Origin: Bacillota bacterium
Lineage (GTDB): Bacteria; Bacillota; Clostridia; Christensenellales; Christensenellaceae
Length of the DNA: 64,000 bases
NCBI GenBank assembly: GCA_023393165.1
Contig: JAEWMJ010000024.1
Coordinates: forward strand, 1 to 64,000
Reading direction: 5' to 3'
The translations under genes and the position numbers were made by a program. The notes beneath the pieces are model-generated. The model was given only the letters and a program-made list of their open reading frames with translations, searched no databases and was not told the DNA's origin. Positions 32,104-39,269 of this stretch are shown piece by piece; positions within the stretch are counted from its first letter, which is position 1, and every line of letters begins with the position of its first letter.

Positions 32104-33063
32104 ATGGATGTACATATAATTCGTGAAAAAAACTGCTTGGAGGTGGTTTTTATTATTAATAATTGGTTAACAAACAACGCTCTGCCGCTGGCTGAAAAGC
32201 TGAACCGGATAAACAGCGCAAATTTTGGCGAGGAAAGCATCAGCGGTTTCGGCATGAAGGCCAGAGTGGAGAAATTGATCGACCTGATACGGTCCGCAAT
32301 GTTTCCTAATATATACCAGCGGTCGCTCAAAAATATGGAGTTTCTGGATACGGTGGTATGCGATAAACTCCAGCAGGCCGCCATCCTGCTTTACGAAATC
32401 TGCCGGGATGTGCTCGTAAACAAATGCGAGCTTATGACAAAAGGCGGCCAGGAGTGCGACAAATGCAAGGAAGCCGCTCAGGAGATCACCGTTCAGTTTA
32501 TGAACAGCCTGACGGATATTGCGGCTGTTTTAAATACGGATATCGAGGCTGCGTATAACGGCGATCCGGCGGCGGTCTCCAAAGAAGAGATACTATTGTC
32601 CTATCCCGCGTTTGAGGCCATCAGCATATTCCGTCTGGCGCATAAGCTTTTTGAGTTGAAAGTGCCCCTTTTGCCCCGCATCATGACGGAGTACGCACAC
32701 CAGCGGACGGGTATCGATATCCATCCGGGCGCTACGGTTGGGAAATATTTCTTTATTGATCACGGTACAGGCGTGGTGATCGGAGAAACCTGCCGGATAG
32801 GAGACCGCGTTAAAATATACCAGGGAGTGACTCTTGGCGCTAAAAGTTTTGAGCTGGATGAAAACGGAAATCCCGTCAAGGGTATCAAACGCCATCCGAA
32901 TATAGAGGACGATGTCATTATCTATTCAGGCGCTACGATTCTCGGAGGGGATACCACAATTGGGAAGCACAGCGTGATCGGCGGCAACGTCTGGCTGACC
33001 ACGTCGGTGGAACCTTATTCCACTGTGTATAATGCGCAGCCGTCGCCCATCATAAAGAAGTAA
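32104..33063 (+). CDS. cysE: Serine O-acetyltransferase
   Basis: A protein of up to 319 residues making O-acetylserine for cysteine synthesis. The C-terminal left-handed beta-helix is clear (IDIHPGATVGKYFFIDHG, VVIGETCRIGDRVKIYQG, LGAKSF), and the N-terminal helical domain is of the long EpsC type. The start is unclear: the ATG at 32104 has no binding site, while a strong GGAGGTGG at 32139-32146 is followed only by in-frame ATT codons at 32152 and 32155, which would give MINNWLTNN, the usual family N-terminus. It is divergent from metA. Confidence 0.92.
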   Translation: MDVHIIREKNCLEVVFIINNWLTNNALPLAEKLNRINSANFGEESISGFGMKARVEKLIDLIRSAMFPNIYQRSLKNMEFLDTVVCDKLQQAAILLYEICRDVLVNKCELMTKGGQECDKCKEAAQEITVQFMNSLTDIAAVLNTDIEAAYNGDPAAVSKEEILLSYPAFEAISIFRLAHKLFELKVPLLPRIMTEYAHQRTGIDIHPGATVGKYFFIDHGTGVVIGETCRIGDRVKIYQGVTLGAKSFELDENGNPVKGIKRHPNIEDDVIIYSGATILGGDTTIGKHSVIGGNVWLTTSVEPYSTVYNAQPSPIIKK

Positions 33064-33073
33064 ATCATCTTTC

Positions 33074-33106
33074 TTAAACCTTTTCTTTTTTCGAAAAGAA
33101 AGGTGA
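33074..33106 (+). repeat. A/T-rich hairpin behind cysE
   Basis: AACCTTTTCTTTT pairs with AAAAGAAAGGT around TTCG-like sequence. A similar hairpin lies at 26585-26620. It may be a weak terminator or a small dispersed repeat. Confidence 0.4.
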
Positions 33107-33117
33107 AAAAATAAATA

Positions 33118-33138
33118 ACGGCGGGAATATCCCGCCGT
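33118..33138. terminator. Bidirectional terminator between cysE and murC
   Basis: ACGGCGGG pairs perfectly with CCCGCCGT around AATAT, with T-rich sequence on both sides. It lies between two convergent genes. Confidence 0.75.
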
Positions 33139-33161
33139 TTACTATTCAATCTTTTAAAATA

Positions 33162-34538
33162 TTAATCCTGTAAAAATACCAGTTGCTGTTTGTTCACATC
33201 CCCCGATCCCAGAGTCACCACTATATCGCCTTCCTTCCAGTTTTCCAGAAGGTATTTTTTAATATCCTGGAATGTGGGCAGATATTTCGCGTTGCCGGAA
33301 TTTTTGTTGATCTCGGCAACCAGATCGGTCGCATGGATGTCTCCCTGATCGATATCCCTTCCCGGATACAGGTCCGGAACCAGTACTTCGTCCGCGTCAA
33401 AAAACGCCAGACCGTATTTTGTTTTGAGGGTCCTTGCCCTGGTAAAGGAATTGCACTGGAACACCGCCCACAATTTTTTATGGGGGTAAATATGCGCAGC
33501 CTGCATGCAGGCTTTGATTTCACTGGGATGATGCGCATAGTCATGGAATATTTTGACGCCGTCGCGCTCGCCAACCAATTCAAACCTTCTGCCGGCCAAA
33601 TGGTAATCCTTCAGCGCTTGCACGCAGGTTTCCAGGCTTACGCCGAATACTTCGTGCGCGTAAAGGGACGCGGCCAGCGCGTTTTGCAGATTGTGCAGTC
33701 CGGGAACGTTCAATTGGATTTCGCCCTCCTGCCTGCCGTTATGAATTAGTTTAGCATGCCCGTTGCCCATTGCGTCAAATCCCACGCCGTCCACATACCA
33801 GTCGCTGTTTTCATTTCCAAAGGTGATGACGCGGCAGGATACTTCGCCTGCCAGACGCATTGTAAGCGGATCGGTTGCGTTCAGGATGAGTACGCTATCC
33901 TGCCCGAGCTTTCGCGCAAACTCGGCAAATGTCTGATAAATGTCCTCAATATCGCGGTAGAAATCAAGGTGGTCGTCGTCAATGTTGTTTACCAGAATGT
34001 ATTTAGGAGAGAGCGTCAGAAAGCTTTTTACGTATTCGCATGCTTCGGTGATAAATATATCGCTTTTCCCCAGTTTGACGCCGCCGCCCAAAAAATCCAC
34101 CATTCCGCCTACATGCACCGTGCAGTCGATATCGGCAGTCTGCATGATCAGCGCCAGCATGGAGGTTATGGTTGTTTTTCCATGGCAGCCCGAAATGCAG
34201 GCGACCCGGTCATACTTCGAAGAAAGAATGCCCAAAAGCTTGGATCTTTCCAGCATGGGAATGTCATGCGTCGCGGCGTAAGCGTATTCCGGATTTACAG
34301 GCTTGATTGCCGCCGTATAAATCACCAGATCGGCGCCCTGTACGTTTTTTTCATCGTGTCCTATATGAAATGGGATTTGAAGTTCTTTTAATTTTTCGGT
34401 AAACGCGGATTCGCGTTGATCGCTTCCGGTAACCTGATAACCGTTGGTTTTAAGTATTTGGGCCAGCCCGCTCATGCTGCATCCGCCGATTCCGATAAAA
34501 TGAACGAGCTTGCCCTTAAAGTCATTTAAATCTATCAT
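33162..34538 (-). CDS. murC: UDP-N-acetylmuramate--L-alanine ligase
   Basis: A 458-residue cytosolic ligase adding L-Ala to UDP-MurNAc with ATP. Visible: HFIGIGGCSMSGLAQIL (nucleotide-sugar binding), the ATP P-loop SGCHGKTT, EACEYVKSFL and DDDHLDFY in the central domain, and HDYAHHPSEI in the C-terminal domain. I take the ATG at 34538, which has GGAG 7 nt upstream; the TTG at 34550 contains that site. In many Firmicutes murC lies near purR and spoVG, as here. Confidence 0.95.
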   Translation of the reverse strand: MIDLNDFKGKLVHFIGIGGCSMSGLAQILKTNGYQVTGSDQRESAFTEKLKELQIPFHIGHDEKNVQGADLVIYTAAIKPVNPEYAYAATHDIPMLERSKLLGILSSKYDRVACISGCHGKTTITSMLALIMQTADIDCTVHVGGMVDFLGGGVKLGKSDIFITEACEYVKSFLTLSPKYILVNNIDDDHLDFYRDIEDIYQTFAEFARKLGQDSVLILNATDPLTMRLAGEVSCRVITFGNENSDWYVDGVGFDAMGNGHAKLIHNGRQEGEIQLNVPGLHNLQNALAASLYAHEVFGVSLETCVQALKDYHLAGRRFELVGERDGVKIFHDYAHHPSEIKACMQAAHIYPHKKLWAVFQCNSFTRARTLKTKYGLAFFDADEVLVPDLYPGRDIDQGDIHATDLVAEINKNSGNAKYLPTFQDIKKYLLENWKEGDIVVTLGSGDVNKQQLVFLQD

Positions 34539-34573
34539 TTGATTCTCCAAAATATCGTATTTATACTGGGTAT

Positions 34574-34603
34574 ATTATACTAGAACCTAGATTGAATTAT
34601 CAA
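34574..34603 (-). promoter_or_regulatory. Promoter of murC
   Basis: On the minus strand TTGATA and TATAAT are separated by 18 nt, about 36 nt before the murC start. Confidence 0.7.
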
Positions 34604-34652
34604 TAAAATAATCAAATAACTTTAATTGTCTATAAATTATTATGGATTATAA

Positions 34653-34681
34653 AAAGGATTTTTGCTATTTATGGAGAATAT
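34653..34681 (+). promoter_or_regulatory. Sigma-H promoter of spoVG
   Basis: AAAGGATTT (consensus RnAGGAwWW) is followed after 11 nt by GGAGAATAT (consensus RnnGAATww). The B. subtilis spoVG promoter, the standard sigma-H example, has the same two boxes at the same spacing as I recall it. The spoVG start lies 45 nt downstream. Confidence 0.8.
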
Positions 34682-34725
34682 TAGAAACAGGACAAGTCTA
34701 CATAATAAGTGGTGGAGGAAATATC

Positions 34726-35016
34726 ATGAACATAACAGATATCCGAATCAGAAAAATTGAAGCTCTGGGGAAAATGAAAGCGATCGTATCCGTCACGTTT
34801 GACGATATGTTCGTGGTGCACGACATGAAGGTCATCGAGGGGCAGAGTGGCCTGTTTATCGCAATGCCCAGCAGAAAGACACCAAGCGGTGAGTACAAGG
34901 ATATTGCACATCCTATCAATTCGGAAACAAGGGAACTCATCCAGCAAAGAATCCTGAAAGAGTACGAATCCATGCCCGAAGATATGAAGGATAATAAGGC
35001 AGACCAACCGGACTGA
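34726..35016 (+). CDS. spoVG: Septation/RNA-binding regulator SpoVG
   Basis: A 96-residue protein beginning MNITDIRIRKIEALGKMKA, with the conserved VHDMKVIEG and FIAMPSRKTPSGEYKDIAHPI blocks. SpoVG affects asymmetric septation in sporulation and binds nucleic acids in several Firmicutes. GGAGG precedes the ATG at 34726; upstream in-frame codons are untranslated leader. It is read from a sigma-H promoter and closed by its own terminator, unlike the B. subtilis arrangement in which it runs on to glmU. Confidence 0.97.
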   Translation: MNITDIRIRKIEALGKMKAIVSVTFDDMFVVHDMKVIEGQSGLFIAMPSRKTPSGEYKDIAHPINSETRELIQQRILKEYESMPEDMKDNKADQPD

Positions 35017-35043
35017 TCTTAAATTTATAAGTGCATATTCTCT

Positions 35044-35079
35044 AGCCCTTTTATTTTTAGTTAAAAGGGCTTTTATTTT
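35044..35079 (+). terminator. Terminator of spoVG
   Basis: AGCCCTTTTA pairs with TAAAAGGGCT around TTTTTAGT-type sequence and is followed by TTTATTTT. Confidence 0.88.
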
Positions 35080-35168
35080 CCGGCTGCAGGGGTCTTAAGA
35101 ATCCCCAACCGCTGTGTTATTTTTGCGCTTTTACAAATCATTTCTAAAAAATGGAAAAAAATTTTGCA

Positions 35169-35197
35169 TTGGAAAAAATGAAAGGTTTTGCTATTAT
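35169..35197 (+). promoter_or_regulatory. Promoter of the leader ORF and DMT transporter
   Basis: TTGGAA and TATTAT are separated by 17 nt. The leader ORF starts 38 nt downstream of the -10 box. Confidence 0.6.
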
Positions 35198-35234
35198 ATT
35201 TTAGAATCAATAAAGAATCAAGGAGGAAATCACT

Positions 35235-35465
35235 ATGTTGTCAATTTCTGAAATTAAGTCATATAAATGCCGGCTGGCCTCTCCTCCGCCGCCTCCCAAG
35301 GGTTTTGTAAGCAATACGGAATTTTTTGGGACCAATATCTTACGGCGAATACGAGACAGGATTCGCCGCATGAGAGGAGCATTATATGAAATCAAAAATA
35401 CAGTTTTCACTGTCAATGGTGATATTCGGCACCATCGGCATTTTTATAAGGTATATCAACCTTGA
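35235..35465 (+). CDS. Leader ORF with a Pro5 stretch, overlapping the DMT transporter
   Basis: A 76-codon frame with a very strong binding site (AAGGAGG, 8 nt before the ATG). It holds five consecutive prolines (codons 17-21, 35283-35297), a sequence that stalls ribosomes unless EF-P helps, and overlaps the transporter start by 80 nt. The CTCCTC in the Pro codons is complementary to the GAGGAG of the transporter's binding site (35374-35379), and a GGCGAAT/ATTCGCC hairpin lies just before it. I know no homologue. It may be a regulatory leader; it may also be a decayed gene. Confidence 0.45.
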   Translation: MLSISEIKSYKCRLASPPPPPKGFVSNTEFFGTNILRRIRDRIRRMRGALYEIKNTVFTVNGDIRHHRHFYKVYQP

Positions 35466-36252
35466 TTCAAGCGCTGTTGCCCTCTTAAGGGGGCTGATCG
35501 GAAGCCTTTTCCTGCTGGGCGTGATACTCTTTACAAGGCAGAAAATATCATGGGAAAAAATAAAAAAGAACGCGCTGATTCTCTTGATTTCCGGCGCCGC
35601 ATTGGGCGCAAACTGGATATTCCTGTTTGAGGCATACCGTCATACAACCGTCGCAAACGCGGCTTTGAGTTATTATTTCGCGCCGGTTTTTCTTTTGTGC
35701 CTGTCTCCGGTTGTGTTAAAGGAGAAACTTTCAGTAAAGAAAATCGTCTGCATCGGAGCAGCTATGCTTGGCATGTTCCTCATAGTGGGAAACAGCGGGG
35801 ACGCGGAGGTCCGAAATCATTTGCAGGGCATTGCCTTCGGCCTGACGGCGGCCGGTTTCTATGCGTCGCTGATGTTAATGAACAAATTTATTAAAAACCT
35901 TACGGGGCTGGAAACCACTCTTATTCAACTTATAGCCGCCTCGTTGCTGCTTTTGCCCTATGTCTTACTGTCAAATGGGAGAGCCGGACTTATGCAGACA
36001 GCAGGTGTTTCCCTTCTGCTTGTTCTCATATTGGGCGTTGTGCACACCGGAATAGGATTCTTCCTGTTCTTTTCGGGAATGAAGGATTTAAAAGGGCAAA
36101 GCATAGCGGCATTAAGCTATCTTGACCCGATCACCTCGGTGATACTTTCTTTCACCCTTCTTCAGGAGACTATGACGCCGCTTGCATTAACGGGGGCCGC
36201 AATTTTGCTGGGCGCAACGTTTGTAAGCGAAAGGAGACCGGTTCAAGCTTAA
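35386..36252 (+). CDS. EamA/DMT superfamily transporter
   Basis: A 288-residue inner-membrane protein with ten predicted helices in two repeated EamA halves (first half from FSLSMVIFGTIGIFIR, second from GIAFGLTAAGFYASLM). SYYFAPVFLLCLSP and LSYLDPITSVILSF are the repeated conserved blocks. Such proteins export amino acids or other metabolites; the substrate cannot be read. GAGAGGAG precedes the ATG. It interrupts the conserved spoVG-glmU order and has its own promoter and leader ORF. Confidence 0.88.
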   Translation: MKSKIQFSLSMVIFGTIGIFIRYINLDSSAVALLRGLIGSLFLLGVILFTRQKISWEKIKKNALILLISGAALGANWIFLFEAYRHTTVANAALSYYFAPVFLLCLSPVVLKEKLSVKKIVCIGAAMLGMFLIVGNSGDAEVRNHLQGIAFGLTAAGFYASLMLMNKFIKNLTGLETTLIQLIAASLLLLPYVLLSNGRAGLMQTAGVSLLLVLILGVVHTGIGFFLFFSGMKDLKGQSIAALSYLDPITSVILSFTLLQETMTPLALTGAAILLGATFVSERRPVQA

Positions 36253-36363
36253 CAAAACATTTCATAATCAGCGGGCCGGGTTCATCCGGTCCGCCGGTGA
36301 TAAACTCCGGTTGATTGAGCCGGTCTACGTATTACGGTTTATCATTTTGCCAGGAGGACAGAA

Positions 36364-36387
36364 ATGGGAATTTCACAGTTTTGTTGA
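36364..36387 (+). other. Seven-codon ORF with a strong binding site
   Basis: CCAGGAGGACAGAA precedes ATG and a frame MGISQFC that stops inside the -35 box of the glmU promoter. The region before it (36270-36340) has CCGG-rich small inverted repeats. It is probably the remnant start of a lost gene. Confidence 0.3.
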
Positions 36388-36412
36388 CTCCATACTTTTA
36401 ACTGTATACAAT
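36384..36412 (+). promoter_or_regulatory. Promoter of glmU
   Basis: TTGACT and TACAAT are separated by exactly 17 nt, 33 nt before the glmU ATG. Since spoVG is terminated separately, glmU, the HAD gene and pth probably depend on this promoter. Confidence 0.8.
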
Positions 36413-36444
36413 AAAGTAGGATTTAAATAGCAAGGAGAAAAAGG

Positions 36445-37812
36445 ATGGAAAATTGTATAGCCGTGGTGCTTGCCGCCGGTGAAGGAACCAGAATGAAATC
36501 AAATAAACTGAAGGTGCTTCACAGCGCTGCCGGACGGCCCATGATAAAATGGGTATTGGATTCTCTTGCGGAAGCCGGTGTCGGGCGCACGGCGGTCGTT
36601 TGCGGCAACGGCATGGAAGATCTGAAAAACGAGCTTGGCGGGGGCGTAACATATGTGGAACAGGCTCAGCGCCTGGGAACCGGCCATGCCGTCATGCAGG
36701 CGGCGGAGTTCATCCGTGATTTTGGCGGCTATGTCGTCATTATGCCGGGAGACATGCCGCTGTATACGGCGGAAACTATTCAAAATGTTTATAACAAAGC
36801 GGCCGGCGGGGATTATGCCTGTGTGATCCTGACCGCGGTTTACGATGATCCCTACGGATACGGCAGGATAATCCGCGACGGATCTGGTAATGTCAAAAGC
36901 ATCGTGGAAGAGGCCAATGCTACGGAGGAGGAAAAGAAGATCCGTGAGGCCAACGCCTTTTTATACTGCATCAAAGCGCCGCTGTTGCTCCAGTGCCTTC
37001 AAAAAATGCAGCCCAAGCTCCCCAAAAACGAATATTATTTGACGGACGTGGTGGAGCTGCTGAACGGGGCGGGCCAAAAAGTCGGCGCATATATTGCGGA
37101 GGATACGGAAGAATGCCTGGGCGTCAACGACCGGGTCCAACTGGCGCAGGTATCAAAAATACTTTATGCAAGAACCGCAAAAAAGCATATGCTGAGCGGC
37201 GTTACAATACTGGATCCTGCGTGTACGTACATTGATCCGGAAACAACCATCGGGCAGGACACCGTGATCTATCCGGGCGTGATACTGGAAAAATGCAAAA
37301 TAGGCAGTAACGTTACGCTGTATCAGGGAAGCAGGATCGTAGACAGCCAAATCGGCGACGCTTCGGATGTTCAGAATTCCGTTGTTTTAAATGCCGTCAT
37401 AGGTTCGCATACCACTGTCGGTCCTTACGCTTATTTGCGTCCGGGTACAAAAATCGGCGATAAATGCAGGGTCGGCGATTTTGTGGAAGTCAAAAATTCG
37501 GTGATCGGCAATGGAACAAAGGTATCGCATCTCACGTATATCGGGGACGGCGACCTTGGCCGGAATATCAACGTGGGCTGCGGCGTGGTATTCGTCAATT
37601 ACGACGGAAAAAGGAAGTACAGGTCCAAAGTGGGCGACAAGGCCTTTATTGGCTGCAATACAAACCTCATCTCCCCTGTGGAGGTGGGCGAGGGCGCCTA
37701 TGTTGCCGCCGGATCTACTGTTACGGATAATGTGCCCCCCCATTCGCTCTGTATTGCAAGGAGCCGCCAGGTAATCAAGACGGAATGGAAAGACAAAAGG
37801 GATGACGAATAA
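36445..37812 (+). CDS. glmU: Bifunctional GlmU (GlcNAc-1-P uridyltransferase / GlcN-1-P acetyltransferase)
   Basis: A 455-residue enzyme making UDP-GlcNAc for the cell wall. The N-terminal pyrophosphorylase has the motif LAAGEGTRMKS and QAQRLGTGHAV; from about residue 250 a left-handed beta-helix with hexapeptide repeats forms the acetyltransferase, with RPGTKIGDKCRVGDFVEVKNS and NVGCGVVFVNYDGK. AAGGAG precedes the ATG. The following HAD gene overlaps its 3' end by 11 nt. In B. subtilis prs follows glmU; here that place is taken by the HAD gene. Confidence 0.97.
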   Translation: MENCIAVVLAAGEGTRMKSNKLKVLHSAAGRPMIKWVLDSLAEAGVGRTAVVCGNGMEDLKNELGGGVTYVEQAQRLGTGHAVMQAAEFIRDFGGYVVIMPGDMPLYTAETIQNVYNKAAGGDYACVILTAVYDDPYGYGRIIRDGSGNVKSIVEEANATEEEKKIREANAFLYCIKAPLLLQCLQKMQPKLPKNEYYLTDVVELLNGAGQKVGAYIAEDTEECLGVNDRVQLAQVSKILYARTAKKHMLSGVTILDPACTYIDPETTIGQDTVIYPGVILEKCKIGSNVTLYQGSRIVDSQIGDASDVQNSVVLNAVIGSHTTVGPYAYLRPGTKIGDKCRVGDFVEVKNSVIGNGTKVSHLTYIGDGDLGRNINVGCGVVFVNYDGKRKYRSKVGDKAFIGCNTNLISPVEVGEGAYVAAGSTVTDNVPPHSLCIARSRQVIKTEWKDKRDDE

Positions 37813-38527
37813 AAAAGCGGTGTTTTTTGACCTGGACGGGACGCTTCTCCCGGTCGATCCGGATACGATGTTCGGTCCTTATTTCGAATTGCTGAAAAAA
37901 AGCGAAATCATGCAATTGATTGCTGCGGACACGGAAGACGCTTTCCGCATATTTATGGAAGCGGCTTCGTATATGATGGAAAACAGGGGCGGGGACACCA
38001 ACGAAGGTGCGTTTCTTGCATATATTGAAAAGGCGGCTGGCAGGAAAAGAGAACATTTGAAGGAGCCGCTCAACAGGTTTTACGGGACGGTATTTGATTT
38101 TTTGACCGGAGTTGTTCAAAAAAAGGGGATCCAGCGGAGGATCGTGCACACCGTACGCCAAAAAGGATATAAAACGGTGCTTGCGACCATGCCTGTGTTC
38201 CCGCTGACTGCGGCCGTGTCAAGGCTTTCCAGCGTAGGACTCCGCCCGGAGGATTTTCACTATATATCCCATTATGGAAATTCCACTTATTTAAAACCGC
38301 ATCCGGAATATTACCAGGAAATACTGAGCAAAATCCATTTGGACGGAAAGGATTGCATCATGGTAGGTAATAATATCAAAGAAGATATGGTCGCGCAAAA
38401 CCTTGGATTCGACGTGTTCCTGGTAACCGGTCATGAAATCGGAGAATACAAAAAAGATGATTACACAAGCGGGGACCTTCGGGCATTGTTCGAATGGGCC
38501 TGCGGTTTGCCCAGGGCGGAGGTTTAA
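37802..38527 (+). CDS. HAD-superfamily hydrolase
   Basis: A 241-residue haloacid-dehalogenase-type phosphatase. Motif I is FFDLDGTLLPVD near the N-terminus, a helical cap covers about residues 20-110, Lys of motif III is in TYLKPHPEYY and motif IV is CIMVGNNIKEDMVAQNLG, where Asp in the usual GDxxxD place is GNNIKED. It is translationally coupled to glmU (11-nt overlap) and followed by pth after 2 nt. The substrate is unknown; the linkage is compatible with a housekeeping phosphatase in sugar-nucleotide metabolism. Confidence 0.85.
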   Translation: MTNKKAVFFDLDGTLLPVDPDTMFGPYFELLKKSEIMQLIAADTEDAFRIFMEAASYMMENRGGDTNEGAFLAYIEKAAGRKREHLKEPLNRFYGTVFDFLTGVVQKKGIQRRIVHTVRQKGYKTVLATMPVFPLTAAVSRLSSVGLRPEDFHYISHYGNSTYLKPHPEYYQEILSKIHLDGKDCIMVGNNIKEDMVAQNLGFDVFLVTGHEIGEYKKDDYTSGDLRALFEWACGLPRAEV

Positions 38528-38529
38528 AA

Positions 38530-39090
38530 GTGATATGTGTTATAGGCCTCGGAAATCCGGGGATAAAATACAAAAATACCCGGCATAACGCCGGATTCCA
38601 GGTCATCGACCTGCTTGCGCGGGAATATGGCGTCAGGTTCAAGACCAGCAAGTTTCAGGCAAAAACCGCGCAGGGCACGGTAGATGGAAAAAAGATCCTG
38701 CTGGTAAAGCCGCTCACGTATATGAATGACAGCGGATACGCGGTGGATGCGGTCATGGATTATTTCGATATAAAGCAGCAGGATATCGTCGTATTGGTAG
38801 ACGATATGGACCTGCCCTTAGGATCCATCCGGATCCGGGAGAAGGGAAGCGCGGGAGGACATAACGGCCTCAAATCCATCATAAGCTATTTAAAAAGCGA
38901 GGATTTTGCGCGCATTCGGATCGGTATCGGAAAACCCGCGGGGCAAAAAGGGACAATTCCCCATGTGCTCGGAAAATTCAGCCCCGAAGAGGGCGGGCTG
39001 GCCAAAGAGACGTTCGGGCGGTGCGCCCGGGCGGTGGATTGCCTGATACGGGAAGGCTTGCAGGCTGCGCAAAGCAAGTATAACGGATAG
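38530..39090 (+). CDS. pth: Peptidyl-tRNA hydrolase
   Basis: A 186-residue enzyme releasing peptides from peptidyl-tRNA. Visible: IGLGNPGIKYKNTRHNAGF with the catalytic His, KPLTYMNDSG, DDMDLPLGSIRIREKGSAGGHNGLKS. GTG at 38530 is the start, 7 nt behind GGAGG; an ATG further upstream lies inside the HAD frame. The conserved pth-mfd order is kept, but the mobile element A2 now separates the genes, and the pth TAG stop is the left boundary of that element. Confidence 0.96.
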   Translation: MICVIGLGNPGIKYKNTRHNAGFQVIDLLAREYGVRFKTSKFQAKTAQGTVDGKKILLVKPLTYMNDSGYAVDAVMDYFDIKQQDIVVLVDDMDLPLGSIRIREKGSAGGHNGLKSIISYLKSEDFARIRIGIGKPAGQKGTIPHVLGKFSPEEGGLAKETFGRCARAVDCLIREGLQAAQSKYNG

Positions 39091-39252
39091 AGTAAACGCT
39101 GATTCATTCGGAACGCTGTCTTGGCGGCGGACTTCGTATCCTGCTGTGTGGCTGAAATCTTGAAATAGCGCCGCTATTCCTTTGATTTCGCTCCTGGAAG
39201 GGATATAAAGCCTGCTTACCAATTCATCATTCCTCGATTGATCACCGTTTAC
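39090..39252 (+). mobile_element. MITE-like element A2 (163 bp)
   Basis: Second copy of the element at 24248-24410, same length and orientation. The ends are GAGTAAACGCTGATTC and, read inversely, GTAAACGGTGATCAATC, with TA at both flanks (39088-39089, 39253-39254). The central GAAATCTTGAAATAGCG block is shared with A1. It has no coding capacity and separates pth from mfd. Confidence 0.65.
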
Positions 39253-39269
39253 TAAAGAAGAGGTGCATC

